A stretch of 8,171 nt of DNA from Deltaproteobacteria bacterium (lineage in GTDB: Bacteria > Desulfobacterota > Desulfobacteria > Desulfobacterales > Desulfatibacillaceae). This document shows, one piece after another, positions 1-4,484 of the stretch. The notes beneath the pieces were generated by a model. It was not told the origin of the DNA. It made no database searches and saw only the letters and a list, made by a program, of their open reading frames with translations. Numbering within the stretch: position 1 is the first letter of the stretch; every line of letters begins with the position of its first letter. Location: the NCBI GenBank assembly GCA_021815525.1, contig JAKAGN010000106.1, positions 1 through 8,171 on the forward strand, read 5' to 3'. The position numbers and the translations under genes are program-made.

Positions 1-1
1 G

Positions 2-322
2 GCCCGGGAGGAGGGCGTCTCCATCACGGGCCCGAGCCCCGCGGACACCCTCTTCTTCTACGCCGCCAAGGGCGCCTGCGACGCCGTCGTGTGCATGTAC
101 CACGACCAGGGCCTGATCCCCTTCAAGCTCCTCCATTTCGAGGACGGAGTGAACACCACCCTGGGGCTGCCCATAGTGCGCACCTCGGTGGACCACGGAA
201 CGGCCTACGACATAGCCGGCACCGGCCAGGCCAACCCCGAAAGCCTGGTGGCGGCCGTGAAGATGGCCTCGGCCCAGGCGCGATGCCTTTACGGCGGAAA
301 CTTCCGAGGGACGCTCAAATGA
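2..322 (+). CDS. pdxA: 4-hydroxythreonine-4-phosphate dehydrogenase PdxA, C-terminal part (5' end outside window)
   Basis: This is the last 106 residues of PdxA, which oxidises 4-phosphohydroxy-L-threonine with NAD(P)+ in the cytoplasm during DXP-dependent pyridoxal 5'-phosphate (vitamin B6) synthesis. The fragment carries the signature MYHDQGL, then GVNTTLGLP, RTSVDHGTA and DIAGTG. The His of HDQG (fragment residue 34) matches the third metal-ligand His of E. coli PdxA (H266). The Lys, Asn and Arg that follow at +8, +17 and +26 keep the spacing of the substrate-binding K274, N283 and R292, so the active site seen here is intact. The stop codon overlaps the ATG of the next gene (ATGA, 319-322), which implies translational coupling. 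The PdxA2/DenD paralogue family (4-phospho-D-erythronate dehydrogenases of sugar-acid catabolism) is an alternative, but the sequence reads more like ordinary PdxA from anaerobes. Confidence 0.93.
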   Translation, partial: AREEGVSITGPSPADTLFFYAAKGACDAVVCMYHDQGLIPFKLLHFEDGVNTTLGLPIVRTSVDHGTAYDIAGTGQANPESLVAAVKMASAQARCLYGGNFRGTLK

Positions 323-1722
323 AGGCCATAGCCAAAGACCTTTTCCGCATTCTTCCGAGAAGCGCGGTGCTCCAGGCGCCCGAGGACCTTCTGGCCTACG
401 CCGCGGACGCCACGGCGGACCTCTTCTCGCGCTCCCCGGACGCCGTGGTGCTTCCCCGCTCCACCGACGACGTGGCGGCGGTCCTTTGCTACGCGGCCTC
501 CCGCAAGGTGCCCGTCACCCCGCGGGGCGCGGGTTCGGGGCTTGCGGGCGGGGCAACGCCCGTCGAGGGCGGGATAGTCCTCGACATGAAGAGGATGAAC
601 CGGGTGATGGCCGTCAACCGCGGCAACATGACGGCGCAGGCCGAGGCCGGGGTGGTGCTGGAAAACTTCAAGCGGCTGATCGCAAAGGAAAATCTCTTCT
701 ACCCCCCCGACCCCCAGAGCGCCGCCGTGTGCACCTTAGGCGGCAATGTCGCAACCCGCGCCGGGGGGCCGCGGGGCGTCAAGTACGGCACCACGGTGCA
801 TTACGTGCTGGGCCTCACCACCGTCCTGCCCGACGGCGAGGTGGTGAAGACGGGCGGAAGCTGCGTGAAGCAGTCTGTGGGCTACGATTTGACGCACCTT
901 TTCACCGGCTCCGAGGGGACCCTTGGGGTCATCACGGAGGTGACCTTAAGGCTCCTGCCGCTTCCCCCGGCCCACGCCACGGCCGTGGCGGTGGCCCGCA
1001 CCAGCGAGGACGCCGCGTCCATGGTCTCCGAAATAATCGCCCGGGGCACGGTGCCCGCCATGCTGGAGTATCTGACCTTGATGGCCGCCGCCACCATGAA
1101 TCCCACCCTCAAAATCCCGCTTCCCCTGACGGGCGAGGCCTATCTTCTGATGGACATCGACGGCACCGCCGCACAGGTTGCGGCCGACTGCGCGCTTCTA
1201 TCGGACCTGTGCCGCGAAAAGGGGGCGCTGGAGGTCCGCATCGTGGAGGACCCGGTGGAGGCCGCGGCCTACTGGAAGGCCCGGGCGAGCCTCTATCCCC
1301 TGATCCTCACCATGGCGAAAAAGGCCATCATCGAGGACGTCACCGTGCCCCGGGACCGGCTGCCGGAGTTCGTGCGCAAGATCGGCGAGCTTTCAGCAAA
1401 AATGGGGGTTTTGATCGGCATGGCGGGCCACGCAGGGGACGGCAACATGCACCCCTCGGTGCTTTTTGGAGAGGTGAACGAAAAAACCATGCAAGACGCC
1501 CGCTTCGCGGTGCGGGAGATCGTCCGGGCCGGGCTTGCGCTGGGGGGCACCATCTCGGGCGAGCACGGGGTGGGGCTCCACAAGGCGGAGTTCATAGAGG
1601 AGGAGATGGGAAGCGCCCAGATTGCGCTCATGAAGCGGGTCAAGGCCGCCTTCGATCCCTTGGGCATAATGAACCCTGGAAAAATCTGGCCGGCTGCGGG
1701 GGTGGACCATGCAAAGCCTTGA
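319..1722 (+). CDS. GlcD-like FAD-binding 2-hydroxyacid dehydrogenase (glycolate/D-lactate oxidase family; possible PdxR-type 4-phosphoerythronate dehydrogenase)
   Basis: A 467-residue flavoprotein of the vanillyl-alcohol-oxidase/PCMH fold, close to the usual 460-500 residues for GlcD. The N-terminal FAD-binding domain shows PRGAGSGLAGG (residues 68-78), YPPDPQS, the GGNVAT segment and GSEGTLGVITE. The C-terminal FAD-linked oxidase domain shows GHAGDGNMHP (370-379), GEHGVGLHK (414-422) and a closing FDPLGIMNPGK, all family hallmarks. Family members oxidise D-2-hydroxyacids to 2-oxoacids and pass electrons to a partner Fe-S protein, which is the next gene here. I chose the ATG at 319 because it overlaps the pdxA stop, has a GAGGG ribosome site at 306-310, and begins at the usual family N terminus; longer upstream reading is a shadow of pdxA. 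No signal peptide is seen, so it is cytoplasmic. The substrate cannot be read from sequence: lactate, glycolate, or (from the pdxA linkage) 4-phospho-D-erythronate. Confidence 0.92.
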   Translation: MKAIAKDLFRILPRSAVLQAPEDLLAYAADATADLFSRSPDAVVLPRSTDDVAAVLCYAASRKVPVTPRGAGSGLAGGATPVEGGIVLDMKRMNRVMAVNRGNMTAQAEAGVVLENFKRLIAKENLFYPPDPQSAAVCTLGGNVATRAGGPRGVKYGTTVHYVLGLTTVLPDGEVVKTGGSCVKQSVGYDLTHLFTGSEGTLGVITEVTLRLLPLPPAHATAVAVARTSEDAASMVSEIIARGTVPAMLEYLTLMAAATMNPTLKIPLPLTGEAYLLMDIDGTAAQVAADCALLSDLCREKGALEVRIVEDPVEAAAYWKARASLYPLILTMAKKAIIEDVTVPRDRLPEFVRKIGELSAKMGVLIGMAGHAGDGNMHPSVLFGEVNEKTMQDARFAVREIVRAGLALGGTISGEHGVGLHKAEFIEEEMGSAQIALMKRVKAAFDPLGIMNPGKIWPAAGVDHAKP

Positions 1723-2899
1723 GGCGTACCGCCCCTTCATGGAAAAGTGCAGCCACTGCGCCTTCTGCCAGGCCACCTGCCCCTCCTTCGGCGCGGACAT
1801 AAGCGAAAGCCAGATGCCCCGGGCCCGCATGGAGATCATAAGGGCCTGCCTTCTGGACAAATCCATGCCCCTTACAAGGCGCGCGAGGCAGATCATCGCC
1901 CGCTGCCTTCTGTGCGGCAACTGCAACCGCACCTGCCCTGCGGCCATCCCCGTGGAGGAGATGTCGGCCCTGGCCCGGGCCGAGATCGGGGGCCTTAATC
2001 CGTTCACGCGCTCCGTGACAAGGCGCTTCGCCCGTAATCGCGGGCTTTCGGGCATCTGGCGGGTGGCGGCCAACGCCGGCCGGGGCATGGGGCTTGCCCC
2101 CAGGGAGGTCCCGCCCATCGCGGCCGCGCCATTCGCGCCGGGCGCGCTCTCGTTTCCCGCCGCGGGCGAGGAGCGGGCCCGGATCCTTTATTTCGTGGGC
2201 TGCGCGGCAAACTCGCTCTGCCCGGAAACGGCCCGCGACGTGGTCTCGGCCCTTACCCGAAACGGAATCGCCGTGGCGGTGCCCGATGGAATCGTCTGCT
2301 GCGGAGCCCCCCTTTACTCCGCCGGGGATCTCGAAAAGGCCCGGGAGAACGCCCGCGTCAACGTGGAGGCTCTTTCAATCGAGGGCTTCGACGCCGTGGT
2401 CACCGAGTGCACCACCTGCGCCTCGTTCTTGAAGGAAAAGACCATAAAGCTCCTGGGCCCGGAAGACCCCCTGGCCGAAAAGGCCAAGGCGCTTTCGGCC
2501 CGCGTTTACGAGGCCACCGATTATCTTCTCGGAAAGGGCCTTTCGGCCGAGCCTGACCCTGCCCCGCGAGCCGTCACCTTCCACGTGCCCTGCCACCGGG
2601 GTTTTTCCCCCACGGTGGACGAGGCCCCGCGGCGTCTCCTTGAAAAGGTGCCGGGCCTTACCATCAGGGACATGGAGCGCCCGGACGCCTGCTGCGGGGC
2701 GGGCGGGCTATTCTTCGCAAAAAACCGCGCGGTTTCCGGCGAGATCCGCCGCCGCAAGCTGTCCGACATCGAGGCCAGCGGGGCCGAATGCGTCGTTACC
2801 CCCTGCCCCATGTGCCGCGCCTTCATCTCCGGGGCCGACCGGCGAATCGAAACCGTTCACCCCCTAAGCTTAGTCCGTTACGGGAAGGAGGAGCCTTGA
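1709..2899 (+). CDS. GlcF/HdrD-like (Fe-S)-binding protein with two 4Fe-4S motifs and two CCG domains
   Basis: A 396-residue soluble electron-transfer subunit. The N terminus holds two ferredoxin-type CxxCxxCxxxCP motifs (C14, C17, C20, C24 and C66, C69, C72, C76). Two cysteine-rich CCG domains follow. The first reads C165-x31-C197-C198-x35-C234-xx-C237 and the second C295-x32-C328-C329-x36-C366-xx-C369. Both satisfy the full Cx31-39CCx35-36CxxC rule of HdrB/HdrD, where such motifs bind non-cubane 4Fe-4S clusters. It should take electrons from the GlcD-like flavoprotein, whose gene it overlaps by 14 bases, as GlcF does in glycolate oxidase. No membrane segment is visible, so the final acceptor must be another soluble protein (the FrhB-family product next door) or a membrane partner elsewhere. 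The ATG at 1709 keeps the first cluster motif; its upstream ribosome site is weak (G-rich run just before 1705), consistent with coupling to the previous gene. Confidence 0.92.
   Translation: MQSLEAYRPFMEKCSHCAFCQATCPSFGADISESQMPRARMEIIRACLLDKSMPLTRRARQIIARCLLCGNCNRTCPAAIPVEEMSALARAEIGGLNPFTRSVTRRFARNRGLSGIWRVAANAGRGMGLAPREVPPIAAAPFAPGALSFPAAGEERARILYFVGCAANSLCPETARDVVSALTRNGIAVAVPDGIVCCGAPLYSAGDLEKARENARVNVEALSIEGFDAVVTECTTCASFLKEKTIKLLGPEDPLAEKAKALSARVYEATDYLLGKGLSAEPDPAPRAVTFHVPCHRGFSPTVDEAPRRLLEKVPGLTIRDMERPDACCGAGGLFFAKNRAVSGEIRRRKLSDIEASGAECVVTPCPMCRAFISGADRRIETVHPLSLVRYGKEEP
2885..2891 (+). promoter_or_regulatory. Strong ribosome binding site deciding the TTG start of the FrhB-family gene
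   Basis: AAGGAGG lies inside the 3' end of the GlcF/HdrD-like gene, four bases before the TTG at 2896. It is the best Shine-Dalgarno match noticed in the window and supports a TTG start that overlaps the upstream TGA. The short spacing may be compensated by re-initiation of ribosomes finishing the upstream gene. Confidence 0.7.
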
Positions 2900-4014
2900 A
2901 AGTCCTGGGACCCAAGGAACTCATCGAGGACGTTGTGGCCAAGGGCCTGTGCGTGGGCTGCGGAGCCTGCGTGAACCTTTGTCCGTACTTCGTGAATTAC
3001 AGGGGAAAGACCTCCATGACCTTCCCCTGCACAAGGGATTCCGGCCGCTGCCACGCCCACTGCCCCAAGACCGAGGTGGACTGGCACGTCTTGTCCGAGA
3101 TCGTGTTCGGCGAGCCCTACCGGGGAAGCCCCATCGGCGAGTACCGCCGCGTGACGGCGGCCAAGGCAGGGGCGAAAATGGCGGGTGGAAGCTTTCAGGG
3201 CGGCGGCGCGGTCTCGGCGCTCCTGGCGGCGGCCCTGGCCTCGGGCGCGGCGGAGGCGGCCCTGGTGACGCGCTCCGACGGCGCGTTCGGCGAGCCGGCG
3301 GTGGTCTCCGACCTCGCGGGTATCGTGGAGGGCGCGGGCTCCAAGTACGCGGCCTCCCCCGTGGTGGCTGAGCTGAACCGGGCGGCCGGGAAGGGCGCGC
3401 GCCGCCTCGCGGTGGTGGCGACCCCCTGCCAGGCCGCGGCCATCGTGCAGCTTCGGCAAAACCCCCTGGAAAAGCCCGATTTCGCGGATCCCGTGGCCGT
3501 CACCATAGGGCTCTTCTGCACCTTCGCCGTCTCGGGCCGCGAGCTGGAGGCCCTGGTCCGGGAGGAGTTGGGCGAGGAGCCCGTCCGCCGCATGGACATA
3601 CCACCGCCGCCCGCCAAGGTCCTGGTGCTGGAAACCGACACCCGCAAGGTGGAGATACCCCTCGACCGCGTCCGCCCCTTGATCCCCAAGGGCTGCTCCA
3701 TCTGCCCCGACATGACGGCCGAGTGGGCGGACCTTTCCGTGGGAATGGTGGAAGGCTGCCCCGGCTGGAACACCCTCGTTATCCGCACGCAGGCCGGGGA
3801 CGATCTCGTGGACTGGGCGGTGAAGGAAGGGTATCTGGAGATAGGAAAGGTGGAGTGCGAGAGCCTGGACCACCTGATGGAGGCCTCCAACAACAAGAAG
3901 AAGCGGGCTCTCGATGCCGCGGAAGCCGAGTGCCTCCTGGGAAGCCCCGGCGCCGAGGGCCGCGCCGCGTTCCGCATGAGCGCCTCCGTGGTGGAGCGCA
4001 TCCGCTCCAACTGA
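2896..4014 (+). CDS. FrhB-family (coenzyme F420 hydrogenase/dehydrogenase beta subunit) flavin and Fe-S protein, TTG start
   Basis: A 372-residue protein of the FrhB/FpoF/FdhB family, whose archaeal members carry FAD plus 4Fe-4S and exchange electrons with F420; many bacterial members have unknown or ferredoxin partners. Visible are C19-xx-C22-xx-C25-xxx-C29-P, then C45-x6-C52-xxx-C56-P. Next come GGSFQGGGAVSALL (FrhB N-terminal domain), TPCQAAA with C178, GLFC with C208, and the C-terminal GCSICPD/ADLSVG segment (C267, C270). I chose the TTG at 2896. It overlaps the previous stop (TTGA), has a strong AAGGAGG at 2885-2891 four bases upstream, and keeps the first Cys motif, which the first downstream ATG (3016) would remove. 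The upstream in-frame ATG at 2788 lies deep inside the previous gene. Likely role: terminal electron outlet or inlet for the GlcD/GlcF-like pair. The redox partner is not readable from sequence. Confidence 0.88.
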   Translation: MKVLGPKELIEDVVAKGLCVGCGACVNLCPYFVNYRGKTSMTFPCTRDSGRCHAHCPKTEVDWHVLSEIVFGEPYRGSPIGEYRRVTAAKAGAKMAGGSFQGGGAVSALLAAALASGAAEAALVTRSDGAFGEPAVVSDLAGIVEGAGSKYAASPVVAELNRAAGKGARRLAVVATPCQAAAIVQLRQNPLEKPDFADPVAVTIGLFCTFAVSGRELEALVREELGEEPVRRMDIPPPPAKVLVLETDTRKVEIPLDRVRPLIPKGCSICPDMTAEWADLSVGMVEGCPGWNTLVIRTQAGDDLVDWAVKEGYLEIGKVECESLDHLMEASNNKKKRALDAAEAECLLGSPGAEGRAAFRMSASVVERIRSN

Positions 4015-4028
4015 ATGAAAACGTTGCA

Positions 4029-4067
4029 GGGGCGGGGAAACATCAGCCCAAAGGGTTTCCCCGCCCC
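4029..4067 (+). terminator. Perfect 13-bp hairpin after the operon, probable transcription terminator
   Basis: GGGGCGGGGAAAC (4029-4041) is exactly complementary to GTTTCCCCGCCCC (4055-4067), with a 13-base loop. It begins 14 bases after the FrhB-family stop codon. Only a CTT follows, so the U-tract is poor: this may be a Rho-assisted or partial terminator, or a 3' stabiliser of the operon transcript. On the opposite strand the hairpin is followed by a somewhat T-richer stretch. Confidence 0.7.
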
Positions 4068-4194
4068 CTTACGCTCACTGGCGTCTGTTTCGCATACGCT
4101 TCAAGGCTGCCTGGAGGCATCTCGACTTCCCGTCGACGCCAGGAAAACATGGCCCTCCAGCCGTCACAAGGAACAAAATGAGGAAGAACCTGCA
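4068..4194 (+). other. Intergenic leader with two interleaved inverted repeats; no gene
   Basis: The 127 bases between the terminator hairpin and the zinc-ribbon gene have no convincing coding sequence. CTGGCGTC (4078-4085) is complementary to GACGCCAG (4135-4142), and CTGGAGG (4111-4117) to CCTCCAG (4154-4160). The two pairings cross, as in an H-type pseudoknot. No clear sigma-70 promoter was found, although one is expected if the hairpin upstream terminates. An interspersed intergenic repeat, a structured 5' leader, or chance are all possible. Confidence 0.35.
4181..4186 (+). promoter_or_regulatory. Ribosome binding site for the zinc-ribbon gene
   Basis: AGGAAG sits 8 bases before the ATG at 4195 and supports that start over the longer in-frame ATG at 4015. 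Confidence 0.55.
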
Positions 4195-4422
4195 ATGAAC
4201 CCCCACCGCCCGGGACGCAGTTCCAACGGCCAGGCCGCCTACAAGGACTTCGACGCCACGAGCCTCTACTGCCCCCGCTGCCGCCAGGCCGGTCCGGTCC
4301 GCAAGCGGCTCCTCCTGGTCCTTCCCCAGGGCGACGAGTACGAGTACCTCTGCGCCCGCTGCGGCGCCTCCGTGGGAATGAAAATCGAAAAGAACGCGAA
4401 GCAGGACCCCCTCCTTTATTGA
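4195..4422 (+). CDS. Small zinc-ribbon protein of unknown function (75 aa)
   Basis: A 75-residue, probably cytoplasmic protein with two CxxC knuckles, C26-P-R-C29 and C53-A-R-C56, separated by 23 residues. This is a typical treble-clef/zinc-ribbon layout. Between them lies a basic-hydrophobic segment (RKRLLLVLP) and an acidic DEYEY stretch; the C terminus is lysine-rich and ends DPLLY. I recall similar short uncharacterised 'cytoplasmic proteins' in sulfate-reducing Desulfobacterota, but cannot assign a function. The ATG at 4195 is preferred because AGGAAG lies at 4181-4186 with 8-base spacing. An in-frame ATG at 4015 would extend it to 135 residues, but that extension would be encoded by the terminator hairpin and repeats and looks non-coding. 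Possible roles are nucleic-acid binding or metal storage, both guesses. The stop TGA overlaps an in-frame TTG of the aconitase frame (TTGA, 4419-4422). Confidence 0.75.
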   Translation: MNPHRPGRSSNGQAAYKDFDATSLYCPRCRQAGPVRKRLLLVLPQGDEYEYLCARCGASVGMKIEKNAKQDPLLY

Positions 4423-4435
4423 CGGCATCCTCCGA

Positions 4436-4463
4436 TTTTGATAACATTTTACGATTATATAAT
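4436..4463 (+). promoter_or_regulatory. Candidate sigma-70 promoter in an AT-rich patch before the aconitase gene
   Basis: A perfect TATAAT (4458-4463) lies in an AT-rich island (about 4434-4463) that stands out sharply from the GC-rich surroundings. Possible -35 elements are TTGATA at 4438-4443, a good match but only 14 bases away, and TTTTGA at 4436-4441, a weak match with 16-base spacing. Transcription would start near 4470, leaving a leader of only about 15 bases before the ATG at 4485. Confidence 0.5.
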
Positions 4464-4484
4464 CCGCCGGAGTCCGAACGCCTC

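Noticed and set aside
91..318. Upstream extension of the GlcD-like frame into pdxA
   Set aside because: The added residues are an out-of-frame reading of conserved PdxA sequence; the ATG at 319 has a ribosome site and fits the family N terminus.
486..1802. Plus-strand open frame of 438 residues inside the GlcD-like gene
   Set aside because: Frame-shifted reading of the GlcD-like gene; the product is Gly/Arg/His-rich with no domain, whereas the chosen frame shows every family motif.
2878..3873. Minus-strand open frame of 331 residues opposite the FrhB-family gene
   Set aside because: Antisense shadow, His/Gly/Arg-rich, with no recognised domain; the + strand has clear cysteine and FrhB motifs.
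4015..4194. 60-residue N-terminal extension of the zinc-ribbon protein starting at the ATG directly after the FrhB-family stop
   Set aside because: It would be encoded by the terminator hairpin and inverted repeats, looks unlike protein, and a good ribosome site supports the ATG at 4195.
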